DNA of 64,000 nt from Chryseobacterium sp. LAM-KRS1 (lineage in GTDB: Bacteria; Bacteroidota; Bacteroidia; Flavobacteriales; Weeksellaceae), in NCBI RefSeq assembly GCF_013184525.1, contig NZ_JAAOIZ010000004.1:62001-126000 (forward strand), in the 5' to 3' direction. The position numbers and the translations under genes were made by a program. Below are positions 37,581-48,511 of this stretch, piece after piece. Position 1 is the first letter of the stretch; the number at the start of each line of letters is the position of its first letter. Under the pieces are notes generated by a model that worked only from the letters and a program-made list of their open reading frames with translations, did not search any database and was not told the DNA's origin.

Positions 37581-37658
37581 AAAGTATCCTGTAACCTTGA
37601 AAACACAAGGCTAAAAGAAAAATGATAAACGGTTTTATTAGTTAATAGAAACCAGAGG

Positions 37659-37757
37659 CTAAGAACAACAACACATACACATCACGAAATGCCATGAGTG
37701 ATCACCAGCATACAGAAGCTTTGCTTCGATATCTGCCGGACAAAAAGTCAAATTCAT
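37659..37757 (-). CDS. Cys-rich leader peptide, 32 codons
   Basis: Starts MNLTFCPADIEAKLL and ends HFVMCMCCCS then TAG. Five of its 32 residues are Cys, four of them in the last six positions. It has no signal peptide and sits in the receptor leader between an S-box-like element and a palindrome, both on the same strand. A run of Cys codons directly before the stop is the design of an attenuator that senses charged tRNA-Cys. Direct evidence of translation is lacking; the length and composition are seen, the function is inferred. Confidence 0.6.
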   Translation of the reverse strand: MNLTFCPADIEAKLLYAGDHSWHFVMCMCCCS

Positions 37758-37859
37758 TGTGCTATAATTTTCCCTGTTCTTAAACATTGATTTTAAATTT
37801 TAAACAAAAATTGTAAGATGGGAATGAATAGAAAAACATTTTTTCCGGAGCTTGCCGGC

Positions 37860-37922
37860 TTATCTATTTCAGCACCTTGCTTGTTTTGCAGGTTGCTATC
37901 CCATCTATGAGATTCTTGATAA
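37860..37922 (-). promoter_or_regulatory. S-box (SAM-I)-like RNA core lacking P4 and the kink-turn
   Basis: On the minus strand TTATC (37918-37922) pairs with GATAA (37860-37864) as P1. AAGA follows, then a short hairpin ATCTC/GGGAT, then AGCAACC, a P3-like stem CCTGC/GCAAGG and TGCTGAAA. AGCAACC...AAGGTGCT and the flanking P1 are hallmarks of the SAM-I core. P4 and the long internal loop of P2 are missing, so it may be a minimal variant or a different ligand class. Confidence 0.5.
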
Positions 37923-37930
37923 TTGTGAGG

Positions 37931-37938
37931 CAAAGATA
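37931..37938 (-). promoter_or_regulatory. -7 element of the TonB receptor leader transcript
   Basis: TATCTTTG on the minus strand matches TAnnTTTG and lies 9 bp before the P1 stem of the S-box-like element, so transcription would start almost at the aptamer. No clear -33 TTG is visible. Confidence 0.55.
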
Positions 37939-38126
37939 TAACTATTTTATAAATAAAAAAATAATTTGTAAAATTTTTAAATTAATCGCAAAACCAAGCC
38001 GTATGATGATGCAATATGATTATATTCTATTGTGAGGTATTTCATGGAATAAAACAACCCTCTAAAAACTTTCTTTGTAACATTTTTTTATTTTAAACGT
38101 CTAACTGAGTAGTAGTAAAAACCATT

Positions 38127-40349
38127 ATGAAAAAAATTGTACTCGTTTTATTTTCCTTAAGCATTATTGTCACAAAGGCTCAGGAAAAAACCAACATCCA
38201 GGTCAAGGAAAAGCAGATCGAAGGCGTTGTAATTACCAAAACTAAAAAAGCCGTTGAACAAAAGGCAGACCGTACTATTTTTGATTTTTCAGAACAGCCC
38301 CAACTGAACAACGGAAATGTTTTAGAGGGTATCAAAAAACTTCCGGGTCTGGTGTCTACTGATATTGCGGGTATGATGTATCAGGGAAAGATCCTTGATG
38401 TTTATCTTAACGGACGCCCTTTAAACATTACTTCCAATGAACTTAATTCATTTTTGGAAGGGATGCCTGCCAATTCTGTAGACCGAATTGAAGTGATCAC
38501 TCAACCTGGCGCTGAATTCCCGGCAACTTCCGGGGGTGCAATTATGAATATCATTACGAACAAAAATGCCAATAAATATCTTACGGCAACTTATTCAGGA
38601 AATTATTCATTTACCAACTACGGTAAGTTGAGAAGCAGAACCAGCAACTCTTTAAATTTAAACGCCCGTAATAAATATTTCGGATGGCAGCTGAACATCG
38701 GACAGAACTATCGGGAAAGTATGCTGAATTCGAATCAAAATGATTTATTATTAAGCAATACGGATAGAATCGGCCGTGGTTATTTCGCGAAATCAGGCTT
38801 AACATTTGATCTGGGACAGGACAGATTATTATTAAATTACGATATCTATCATAATAAAAACAGCAATTACACAGATAGTAACGGTTTTGCTGACCTACCG
38901 TACATTCCTGTTAAAGACAGTATCAGGGAAGGATATTTTCATGCATTTGATGCTGCCTACACGAATAATTTGAGACAGGAAGCGGTAATAACCTATCAGA
39001 AACGCTTTAGTGATAAATCTCAAAAACTAGATTTCCAGTTCGGATATACCAAATCAACGAGTAAATTTGATCAGAATAATATTTTCAGAGATATCAGTTA
39101 CATCAATCCTAACGAAAATCTTCCAAGATTTTCGGATGGTCTTTTACTGAACAATGAATCTGACATGAGAATTGCTAATTTTAAAGTGGATTATTCGCAG
39201 CCAATCAAGATCCTTGATGGAGGAAAGGTAAGTTTCGGTGGATTATATGAAAAACAAAACTTCGATACTCAAAGCAGAGGTCTGACCAATCTGGACTATC
39301 AACGACAGACCGCTTCCACCTATCTTGAGTTCCAGGCTAAATTTAAAAAATTCGATTTCACATTAGGATCAAGGGCTGAAAATTATGACATCTCTGGAAT
39401 TACAAGGGTGATTGACAGTACCGGTGCAATACTTCAGAAAAATCTGATCCCTTTTAATAAGTTTAAATTATTTCCAAATGCAAGTGTTCAGTACAGCTTT
39501 ATGAATCAGGTTTCTGTTTCAGCAAACTATAACAAGAAAATCAGTCTGCCAAGTATTTCTGCACTTAATCCCAATAACACTACATTCCAGGGACCGAATA
39601 CCCAGGTTACCGGAAATCCGAATCTGCAGCCTACGATCTTTGACAATTATGAAGTAAAACTTTCTGCCTTTGATTATGCATTCATCGGATATAGTGTAAG
39701 TTCAGCTAAAAATCAGGTTGCACAGATCATCAGAAAAAATGGAAAAAACCTGTTTAATGAGCAGATAAACATTTCCAGCATGAGGATCCACAATTTCAAT
39801 GTAGGGCTTCCTGTCCCTTTCATGATTTTTAGTAAGCCTATGAGCGAAATCATGAAGTTTGATTTTAATCCAGACAAAATCAATTTTATGTATCTGTATG
39901 CAGGATATCAGAAACATGATATTGATAATCTAAACAACAAAGGATTCTGGATTTTCAATGTGATGACCCAACTTATTCTGCCTAAACAGATTAAGCTAAC
40001 AGCAAACTACAGCTACCTGACGCCAAAAGCAGGTTATTTCTACTTCACAGCAGAAAAACCATTCAGCAATTCACTGGATATTACACTGACTAAAAAGTTT
40101 TTGGATAATCGTCTTACTGTTTCTGTATTTGCTAATGATATTTTTAACGGACAGGTAATGCAAGTTCGTTCTAATCCGCCATCCGGAGAAGCGGTTACTT
40201 TGAGAACAAAATATGACACAAGAAATTTCGGACTTTCCATTAATTATAAGATCCCAACCAAAAACAAACTGGCTAAAGAGGATCCGAATATCTTAAACAG
40301 CAGCAAGAAAGAGGATAACGGAGGGGTAATGCAGCAGGATAGTAAATAA
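38127..40349 (+). CDS. Outer-membrane beta-barrel protein, TonB-receptor-like
   Basis: 740 residues with a signal peptide (MKKIVLVLFSLSIIVTKAQ). A plug-like region is present (NGNVLEGIKKLPGLVSTDIAG, then VDRIEVITQPGAEFPATSGG), followed by a barrel. There is no N-terminal carboxypeptidase-like domain, and it fits the OMP_b-brl_3 family of Bacteroidetes. The C-terminal 25 residues are hydrophilic beyond the last strand, unlike classic receptors. It is divergent from the sulfur-type receptor. Ligand unknown. Confidence 0.82.
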   Translation: MKKIVLVLFSLSIIVTKAQEKTNIQVKEKQIEGVVITKTKKAVEQKADRTIFDFSEQPQLNNGNVLEGIKKLPGLVSTDIAGMMYQGKILDVYLNGRPLNITSNELNSFLEGMPANSVDRIEVITQPGAEFPATSGGAIMNIITNKNANKYLTATYSGNYSFTNYGKLRSRTSNSLNLNARNKYFGWQLNIGQNYRESMLNSNQNDLLLSNTDRIGRGYFAKSGLTFDLGQDRLLLNYDIYHNKNSNYTDSNGFADLPYIPVKDSIREGYFHAFDAAYTNNLRQEAVITYQKRFSDKSQKLDFQFGYTKSTSKFDQNNIFRDISYINPNENLPRFSDGLLLNNESDMRIANFKVDYSQPIKILDGGKVSFGGLYEKQNFDTQSRGLTNLDYQRQTASTYLEFQAKFKKFDFTLGSRAENYDISGITRVIDSTGAILQKNLIPFNKFKLFPNASVQYSFMNQVSVSANYNKKISLPSISALNPNNTTFQGPNTQVTGNPNLQPTIFDNYEVKLSAFDYAFIGYSVSSAKNQVAQIIRKNGKNLFNEQINISSMRIHNFNVGLPVPFMIFSKPMSEIMKFDFNPDKINFMYLYAGYQKHDIDNLNNKGFWIFNVMTQLILPKQIKLTANYSYLTPKAGYFYFTAEKPFSNSLDITLTKKFLDNRLTVSVFANDIFNGQVMQVRSNPPSGEAVTLRTKYDTRNFGLSINYKIPTKNKLAKEDPNILNSSKKEDNGGVMQQDSK

Positions 40350-40395
40350 TCAGGTTATAGTCTTTTAATACTACATCAACATATCAATTATCATA

Positions 40396-40431
40396 AAATC
40401 GGGCAGTAAGAATATTCTTATTGCCCGATTT
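40396..40431. terminator. Bidirectional terminator between the barrel protein and thiF
   Basis: An 18-nt arm AAATCGGGCAGTAAGAAT is complementary, with a single wobble, to the next 18 nt; T or A runs flank it on both sides. It serves the convergent genes ending at 40349 and 40449. Confidence 0.85.
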
Positions 40432-40448
40432 ATTTAAAAACAATATAA

Positions 40449-41159
40449 TTAAAAATCGATGGTGTGAAATCTCCAGTCCAGAGTATCGACCAAAGTCAGC
40501 TGATTGGTATTCACAGGAAGATCTGTAATTATTTTCAGGCTCAGATGTGCCATCATACTTCCTATTATTCCGGGTAATGATCCCAGAACACCTAAACTAT
40601 CACAATCCGGGGTATCTTCATCCACCGGTGGTTCAGGAAAAAGATCCCTCAGGTTTTTACTCTCTCTGTAATTAAATACTGCCACCTGACCGGAAAAGCC
40701 CAGAATACTTCCATAAACCACCGGTTTTTTTAGTCTCACACAAGCATCATTAATTAAATACCTTGTAGAAAAGTTATCTGATCCGTCTACAATCAGGTCA
40801 TATCTAGAAATTATCCTTTCAATATTTGAAAGATCTATCTTTTCATCAATGGGAATAATAGTAATATGCCGGTTAAGTGCTTCAACAAATTGTACTGCGC
40901 TGGACACTTTGGATATCCCGACACTTTTTTCATTATGAATAATCTGCCTGTTCAGATTATGAAGCTCTACTTTATCAAAGTCTGCGATCCCTAAAATGCC
41001 AACTCCTGCCGCTGCCAAATATTGAATAACAGGACTCCCCAATCCACCAGCCCCCACAACAAGCACTTTTGCATTAAGTATTTTTCGTTGCCCTGAAGTA
41101 CCAATCTCATCAATAAAAATTTGACGGCTGTATCTGGAAAACATTTCTTCGCTATTCAT
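40449..41159 (-). CDS. thiF: ThiF/MoeB-type adenylyltransferase
   Basis: Activates the C-terminal Gly-Gly of ThiS by adenylation for sulfur transfer. 236 residues from ATG 41159 (MNSEEMFSRYSRQIF); ATGs at 41165 and 41180 also exist. The nucleotide-binding loop is GAGGLGSPVIQYLAAAG, the Asp of IADFDKVELHNLNRQ follows, and PDCDSLGVLG holds the conserved Cys. The C-terminal zinc-binding CxxC pairs of MoeB/ThiF are absent; the protein stops just after LDWRFHTIDF. Last gene of the thiamin operon. Confidence 0.9.
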   Translation of the reverse strand: MNSEEMFSRYSRQIFIDEIGTSGQRKILNAKVLVVGAGGLGSPVIQYLAAAGVGILGIADFDKVELHNLNRQIIHNEKSVGISKVSSAVQFVEALNRHITIIPIDEKIDLSNIERIISRYDLIVDGSDNFSTRYLINDACVRLKKPVVYGSILGFSGQVAVFNYRESKNLRDLFPEPPVDEDTPDCDSLGVLGSLPGIIGSMMAHLSLKIITDLPVNTNQLTLVDTLDWRFHTIDF

Positions 41160-41169
41160 GATCATTCTA

Positions 41170-42288
41170 TTAAAAACCACTGTACACAGAATCCCAATCT
41201 TTCATAACAGGATCATATCCCGCATTCCTGATCACATTTTTTATATCCTGCATGCTTCTTTCATCACTGGTTTCAAATTGTTCCAACGATTGAGGATCTA
41301 CAGCATAGCCTCCCGGATTAGTCTTAGATCCGGCACTCATGGAAGTGGCTCCAAGAGATACAATATGATTTCTGAAATTTTCATTCTCCCTGGTAGAAAT
41401 GGAAATTTCAAGATCTTCATTCCATATCCGATAAGCGCAAATAAGTTGCAAAAGCTCTTTATCCTCCATAATGAAGTTGGGTTCTATGATTCCCTCAGCG
41501 GGCCGTAATCTCGGAAATGATACGGAAAATTTACTTTTCCAGTATTGCTTTTGCAGGTAATCAATGTGGGCTGCATTGAAGAAGCTATCGACTCTCCAAT
41601 CTTCCAATCCTAATAAAACACCTAACCCCATTTTATGAATCCCTGCTCTTCCTATTCGGTCAGGTGTTTCCAGCCGAAAATTAAAATTTGATTTTTTACC
41701 TTTCGGATGATACTGCTTATACACTTCCTGATGATAAGTCTCCTGATACACAAGGATTGAATGAACTCCTTCCTGATGGAGTAATCGGTATTCATCTTCT
41801 GACAATGGCTGTACTTCGATAGAAATGTTGGCAAAATGGGATTTTAATAACCGAACAGCATTCAGAAAGTAGGCTATTCCTACGGTCTTATTCGCTTCAC
41901 CGCTTACCAGCAATATATGATTTACTCCCATGGCCTTCAGAACCGTTGCTTCTATCATAATCTCAGTATCGGAAAGTGTTTTTCTTTTTAGTTTATTGTC
42001 TAAGCTAAAACCACAATAGGTACAAATATTCTGACATTCGTTACTAAGATATAAAGGTGCATACAGCTGGATTACTTTGCCAAAACGTTTTTGGGTAATC
42101 GCTCTCGCCATGCCAGCCATCACTTCTAATTTCGGTGCCGCAGCCATTGAAATAAGATTAAGGAAATCATCCAATGTTTTCTGCTTCTTCTGAAGGCTGT
42201 ATTCTACATCGGATAAAGTGACATTTTCCAGTTTTTGTTTAATATCATTCCACTCATAGGATGTGAAAACCTCCTCAAAATTTTTCAT
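41170..42288 (-). CDS. thiH: 2-iminoacetate synthase (radical SAM)
   Basis: Cleaves tyrosine to 2-iminoacetate (dehydroglycine) for the thiazole ring under anaerobic or microaerobic conditions. 372 residues. Cys85, Cys89 and Cys92 (CQNICTYCGF) are the radical-SAM cluster ligands. The use of ThiH rather than the oxygen-dependent ThiO indicates a tyrosine-based route. It starts 11 bp after thiG ends. Confidence 0.96.
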   Translation of the reverse strand: MKNFEEVFTSYEWNDIKQKLENVTLSDVEYSLQKKQKTLDDFLNLISMAAAPKLEVMAGMARAITQKRFGKVIQLYAPLYLSNECQNICTYCGFSLDNKLKRKTLSDTEIMIEATVLKAMGVNHILLVSGEANKTVGIAYFLNAVRLLKSHFANISIEVQPLSEDEYRLLHQEGVHSILVYQETYHQEVYKQYHPKGKKSNFNFRLETPDRIGRAGIHKMGLGVLLGLEDWRVDSFFNAAHIDYLQKQYWKSKFSVSFPRLRPAEGIIEPNFIMEDKELLQLICAYRIWNEDLEISISTRENENFRNHIVSLGATSMSAGSKTNPGGYAVDPQSLEQFETSDERSMQDIKNVIRNAGYDPVMKDWDSVYSGF

Positions 42289-42299
42289 TCTAATACGAT

Positions 42300-43073
42300 T
42301 TATTCAAATAAAAATGAAGTCAAGGGGCTTGATGCCTCAGCATGGGAACTGATCGAGCCCAGTCCGGCTTCGTAAGCTCTTCTTCCTGCAATAACCCCTT
42401 CCTTAAATGCAATTGCCATACTGATCGGATCCTTTGCCACGGCTATAGCAGTATTCACCAACACGGCATCAGCACCAATTTCCATGGCCTTTGCCGCATC
42501 AGATGGGGCTCCTATTCCTGCATCAACTACCACAGGAACGTTGCTCTGGCTAATGATAATTTCCAGGAAATCCAACGTCCGAAGACCTTTGTTCGTTCCG
42601 ATAGGGGCTCCCAATGGCATAACCACTGCTGTCCCTGCGTCTTCTAACCGTTTGCATAAAACGGGATCAGCATGAATGTAAGGCATTACAATAAACCCAA
42701 GCTTCGCAAGTTCTTCCGTTGCATATAATGTTTCTATAGGATCCGGCAGTAAATATTTAGGGTCCGGATGTATTTCCAGTTTCACCCAGTTTGTTTCTAA
42801 CGCTTCTCTGGCCAATTGCGCAGCCAGTACTGCTTCTTTGGCAGTACGGGCTCCGGAGGTGTTAGGCAGAAGATGGGTATTGGTGGGCTGCAGTGCCGTG
42901 AGAATACCGTCATCCTTAGATTGAGCATCAATTCTTTTCAGTGCCATTGTCACCATATTGCTTTCTGATGCAATAATAGATTGTGTCATTTCTGCCAGAT
43001 TTCCGAATTTACCCGTTCCCAGAAATAGCCTTGATTCGAAATTTCTTCCTGCTATTGTTAGTATTTGATTCAT
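42300..43073 (-). CDS. thiG: Thiazole synthase
   Basis: Assembles the thiazole phosphate from deoxyxylulose 5-phosphate, dehydroglycine and ThiS-thiocarboxylate. 257 residues, a TIM barrel. [19 protein letters not shown], the Schiff-base lysine region [34 protein letters not shown] and [16 protein letters not shown] are family signatures. Its start overlaps the thiE stop by 4 bp. Confidence 0.97.
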   Translation of the reverse strand: MNQILTIAGRNFESRLFLGTGKFGNLAEMTQSIIASESNMVTMALKRIDAQSKDDGILTALQPTNTHLLPNTSGARTAKEAVLAAQLAREALETNWVKLEIHPDPKYLLPDPIETLYATEELAKLGFIVMPYIHADPVLCKRLEDAGTAVVMPLGAPIGTNKGLRTLDFLEIIISQSNVPVVVDAGIGAPSDAAKAMEIGADAVLVNTAIAVAKDPISMAIAFKEGVIAGRRAYEAGLGSISSHAEASSPLTSFLFE

Positions 43074-43690
43074 TTGAAAGATTTTATAAATTCATTAACG
43101 ACAGACGGCCTGCCTGTAATTTGTCCGGAGACAGCAACTCCATGGATTCCAATTTTCTGTAATAATTCTACATCTTCAAGACGTACACCTCCAATTGCAT
43201 AGATTGCAGGAATTTTAACCGATCTTTTTTCTAAATCCCGGATCAGTTGCTGATACCCTTCAAAGCCCAGTACCGGACTTAATTTCTCCTTTGTCGGTGT
43301 ATACCGCAATGGCCCCAAACCGATATAATCACAAGATTCATCAATTCTTTGCAGAACATCCTCTAATGTATTGGCTGTTCCCCCGATTATTTTTTCAGGA
43401 CCCAGAATCTGTCTTGCCTGAGTGATTGTATCATCATCTAATCCTAAATGTACACCATCAGCATCTACGAGTTCTGCCAAATGTATGTGATCATTAATAA
43501 TACATATTGCTCCGTATTCAGTACATTGTAATTTTGATTTTTCACACAATTCAAAAAGCTCTTTCCCAGGCGCGTTTTTCCAACGAACCTGCACCCACTT
43601 TACACCGGCGTCCAGAGCCCTGTGAATATTCAATTCCTGTTCTTCTTTTGTATTTCCCTGGGAAATATATTGTAATTTTTCTTTGATCAA
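43070..43690 (-). CDS. thiE: Thiamin phosphate synthase
   Basis: Joins the pyrimidine pyrophosphate and thiazole phosphate to form thiamin phosphate. 206 residues. Signatures include [50 protein letters not shown] and AIGGV. This is the canonical member of the two ThiE-like proteins in the operon. It starts 3 bp after the TenI-like gene ends and overlaps thiG by 4 bp. Confidence 0.95.
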   Translation of the reverse strand: MIKEKLQYISQGNTKEEQELNIHRALDAGVKWVQVRWKNAPGKELFELCEKSKLQCTEYGAICIINDHIHLAELVDADGVHLGLDDDTITQARQILGPEKIIGGTANTLEDVLQRIDESCDYIGLGPLRYTPTKEKLSPVLGFEGYQQLIRDLEKRSVKIPAIYAIGGVRLEDVELLQKIGIHGVAVSGQITGRPSVVNEFIKSFK

Positions 43691-43693
43691 TTT

Positions 43694-46122
<2,429 letters not shown>

Positions 46123-46131
46123 TTACGAAGA

Positions 46132-46338
46132 TTAGCCGCCCTGTGTTGCGGTAATAATTAAAATTGAATCCTGGTCCTGAAGTACAGTATTCTGCCAGGA
46201 GGAAATGGGAATAATACGATTGTTTAAGGCAACAGCGATTCCTTTTTTGCGGCCGGGTGCCTCCAGAGCCATCAAAGCCTCCAGGTTTTCCGGTGGAATA
46301 TCGAAAGTTTTCCGTGTGTGATTGATTATAAGTTCCAT
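46132..46338 (-). CDS. thiS: Sulfur carrier protein ThiS
   Basis: 68 residues from ATG 46338 (MELIINHTRKTF), chosen over an ATG 24 bp upstream because the family starts here. Ubiquitin-like fold ending in Gly-Gly (TATQGG), which is thiocarboxylated by ThiF to supply thiazole sulfur to ThiG. It is the first gene of the operon. Confidence 0.93.
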   Translation of the reverse strand: MELIINHTRKTFDIPPENLEALMALEAPGRKKGIAVALNNRIIPISSWQNTVLQDQDSILIITATQGG

Positions 46339-46416
46339 TCCAAGATTTTTGTTATAAATCACTTTAGGAATGGCTATAATAGTACAATAGAAATGTACAG
46401 CAAAAAGTCATCTCAC

Positions 46417-46492
46417 TTTTCCCTACGCTGGTATGATCCAGATCAGGTTCAAAGGGTAAAGTCTCAGTCTGCTTGTGAACAGACACCCCTAA
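46417..46492 (-). promoter_or_regulatory. TPP riboswitch (THI box) of the thiamin operon
   Basis: On the minus strand AGGGGTGTC, GACTGAGA, ACCCTTTGAACCTGATCTGG, ATCATACCAGCGTAGGGA match the TPP aptamer in order. It lies about 80 bp before the thiS start and just after the operon promoter. Confidence 0.96.
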
Positions 46493-46501
46493 AGTATGGG
46501 A

Positions 46502-46533
46502 CGAAGTTAGTTATTTTTTCAAAACAGGCAAAA
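46502..46533 (-). promoter_or_regulatory. Thiamin operon promoter
   Basis: On the minus strand TTTTG (46529-46533), a 19-bp spacer and TAACTTCG (46502-46509), one mismatch from TAnnTTTG. Its position 10 bp ahead of the THI box means the leader starts at the aptamer. Confidence 0.7.
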
Positions 46534-46550
46534 TGATTTCATTAAAAACA

Positions 46551-46580
46551 AAAAGACCATCTGTTTTTAGATGGTCTTTT
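46551..46580 (-). terminator. Terminator of the panB-to-pseudouridine-synthase unit
   Basis: A perfect 12-bp stem (arm AAAAGACCATCT) with a 6-nt loop lies between the pseudouridine synthase stop at 46626 and the thiamin operon promoter. On the minus strand the stem ends in a T-run. Confidence 0.85.
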
Positions 46581-46625
46581 GTATGTTTAATAGTATAATG
46601 TTAAGATTAACTTTTATATTCAGAC

Positions 46626-47303
46626 TTATTCTTCGCATGCTCTCCATATGGCATCATTTTGCGGAACAGGAGCTACAATTCTGATCTCTTCTTTGGTCAC
46701 AGGATGGATGAATGTAAGCATTCGTGCATGAAGATTGATCCCTCCATCCGAATTTGACCGAGGTGCTCCATATTTCAAATCCCCTTTTATCGGAACTCCA
46801 ATCTTGGAAAGTTGAGCCCGGATCTGATGATGTCTTCCTGTTTCCAGATCAATTTCAAGAAGCATATAATTGTCCAGGGTTTTAATAACATTATAAGTTA
46901 AAATTGCCTCTTTCGCTCCATCTGTTGCCTTTGGAAAAACAATGGCTTTATTATTTTTCTCGTTTTTCTTTAAATAATGAACCAGCCTCTGGTGATGCGG
47001 AATCATTTCTTTAGCAACAACAGCCCAGTATGTTTTTTTAATTTCCCTGTTTTTAACCATCTGAGTAAGACGGGAAAGGGCTTTTGAGGTTTTGGCATAA
47101 ATAACCAAACCTGATGTCGGACGGTCTATGCGATGAACCAAACCGAGAAAAACATTTCCCGGTTTAGCATCTCTTTCCTTTATAAAGTTCTTTATTGATT
47201 CTAATAACGATTCATCACCGGTCTTGTCACCCTGTACAAGCTGACCGACTTTTTTATTTACAACCAGGAGATGGTTGTCTTCATAAACAATCTGCTCCTC
47301 CAT
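46626..47303 (-). CDS. RluA-family pseudouridine synthase
   Basis: 225 residues from ATG 47303 (MEEQIVYEDNHLLVVNK), 7 bp after the upstream gene ends; the longer frame would overlap it. The catalytic aspartate motif is LVHRIDRPTSGLVIYAKT, and RHHQIRAQL and INLHARML are family segments. No N-terminal S4 domain is present, so it resembles short RluA/RluC-type enzymes that modify uridines in rRNA or tRNA. Target position cannot be assigned. Confidence 0.92.
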   Translation of the reverse strand: MEEQIVYEDNHLLVVNKKVGQLVQGDKTGDESLLESIKNFIKERDAKPGNVFLGLVHRIDRPTSGLVIYAKTSKALSRLTQMVKNREIKKTYWAVVAKEMIPHHQRLVHYLKKNEKNNKAIVFPKATDGAKEAILTYNVIKTLDNYMLLEIDLETGRHHQIRAQLSKIGVPIKGDLKYGAPRSNSDGGINLHARMLTFIHPVTKEEIRIVAPVPQNDAIWRACEE

Positions 47304-47310
47304 TTTACAT

Positions 47311-47634
47311 TTAATTAGTCTGTCGTCTGTTCGACAAAGAAAGAATAATCCCTGCAAGAAGCCCAAGCGTTTTCATTGCAGCCAGCCTTGATTCCAATGG
47401 AAGAAAAGCGCCAACAATACAAAGACCTGCGGCAGCATACATTGGATATACAAAATTTCTGTTAGACAGAAAAGGAGCCTGAATGGCAAAACTTATTCCT
47501 ATGACGATGTAAAATACCCTTTTCGAGAGGATATCATTAGTTTCCGGTGAAAAGAAATTGAACCATCCTACGGCAAGGCAGATCAATGCGATAACGGAAA
47601 TAACTCCTTGTATAGTCTGTTGATTATCCCTCAT
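47311..47634 (-). CDS. Small multipass membrane protein of unknown function
   Basis: 107 residues with about four hydrophobic segments (VISVIALICLAVGWFNF, FYIVIGISFAIQAPF, VYPMYAAAGLCIVGAF, TLGLLAGIILSL) and short polar turns. The start overlaps the panB stop by 1 bp, indicating the same operon. No family is recognised. Confidence 0.75.
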   Translation of the reverse strand: MRDNQQTIQGVISVIALICLAVGWFNFFSPETNDILSKRVFYIVIGISFAIQAPFLSNRNFVYPMYAAAGLCIVGAFLPLESRLAAMKTLGLLAGIILSLSNRRQTN

Positions 47635-48449
47635 TAATAGCTTTCTTTTTCATTAGGAAAGGTAACCTCTTTTACATCTTTTACATATTGTGCAACCGCC
47701 CCTGTGATTTCACTGTAAAGATCAAGATATCTTCTCAAAAATTTTGGACTGAATCCCTGGTTCATTCCTACCATATCATGATAAACCAAAACCTGTCCGT
47801 CACAGTCAGGGCCTGCTCCGATTCCGATTGTCGGAATCGAGATACTTTCTGATACTTTTTTAGCCAAATCTGCCGGAATTTTTTCTAAAACAACAGAAAA
47901 GCACCCTAATTCTTCTAAAAGCTGCGCATCACTGATCAGTTTCTCAGCTTCTGCTTCGTCCTTCGCTCTTACTTTGTAAGTTCCGAATTTATAAATAGAC
48001 TGAGGGGTTAATCCTAAATGCCCCATCACAGGAATTCCTGCATTAACAATTTTCTTGATTGATTTTGAAATCTCTTTACCGCCTTCAATTTTCACAGCAT
48101 GGGCACCGCCCTCTTTCATCATTCTTACGGCAGACTCTAACGCTTTTTCAGGATTACTCTGATAAGTTCCAAAAGGAAGGTCAGCAATAACGAGAGCTCT
48201 GTCTACTCCACGTACAACGCTTTGAGCATGATAGATCATCTGATCAAGAGTAATAGGCAGCGTAGTTTCAAAACCTGCCATTACATTGGCTGCAGAATCT
48301 CCTATCAAAACAGCATCTACTCCTCCTGCATCTACCATCTTTGCTGTAGTGAAATCATAGGCTGTAAGCATTGTTATTTTTTCCTTGTCGAACTTCATTT
48401 TACGCAAGGTTTCAGTCGTAACTTTTTTTATTTCAGAATGAACAGACAT
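47634..48449 (-). CDS. panB: 3-methyl-2-oxobutanoate hydroxymethyltransferase
   Basis: First step of pantothenate synthesis: makes ketopantoate from 2-oxoisovalerate with methylene-tetrahydrofolate. 271 residues. [44 protein letters not shown] and [19 protein letters not shown] are diagnostic. No panC or panD is in the window. It heads a three-gene unit with a membrane protein and a pseudouridine synthase. Confidence 0.97.
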   Translation of the reverse strand: MSVHSEIKKVTTETLRKMKFDKEKITMLTAYDFTTAKMVDAGGVDAVLIGDSAANVMAGFETTLPITLDQMIYHAQSVVRGVDRALVIADLPFGTYQSNPEKALESAVRMMKEGGAHAVKIEGGKEISKSIKKIVNAGIPVMGHLGLTPQSIYKFGTYKVRAKDEAEAEKLISDAQLLEELGCFSVVLEKIPADLAKKVSESISIPTIGIGAGPDCDGQVLVYHDMVGMNQGFSPKFLRRYLDLYSEITGAVAQYVKDVKEVTFPNEKESY

Positions 48450-48471
48450 AATGTATCTATATTTTAAAAGT

Positions 48472-48496
48472 TAAAAAGTCGGCTTCCGCCGACTTA
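48472..48496 (-). terminator. Terminator of the Crp/Fnr-family regulator gene
   Basis: AAGTCGGC / GCCGACTT with a 4-nt loop, lying between the regulator stop at 48512 and the panB ATG. On the minus strand it is followed by five T. Confidence 0.85.
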
Positions 48497-48511
48497 AATT
48501 TTTTTTATGAT

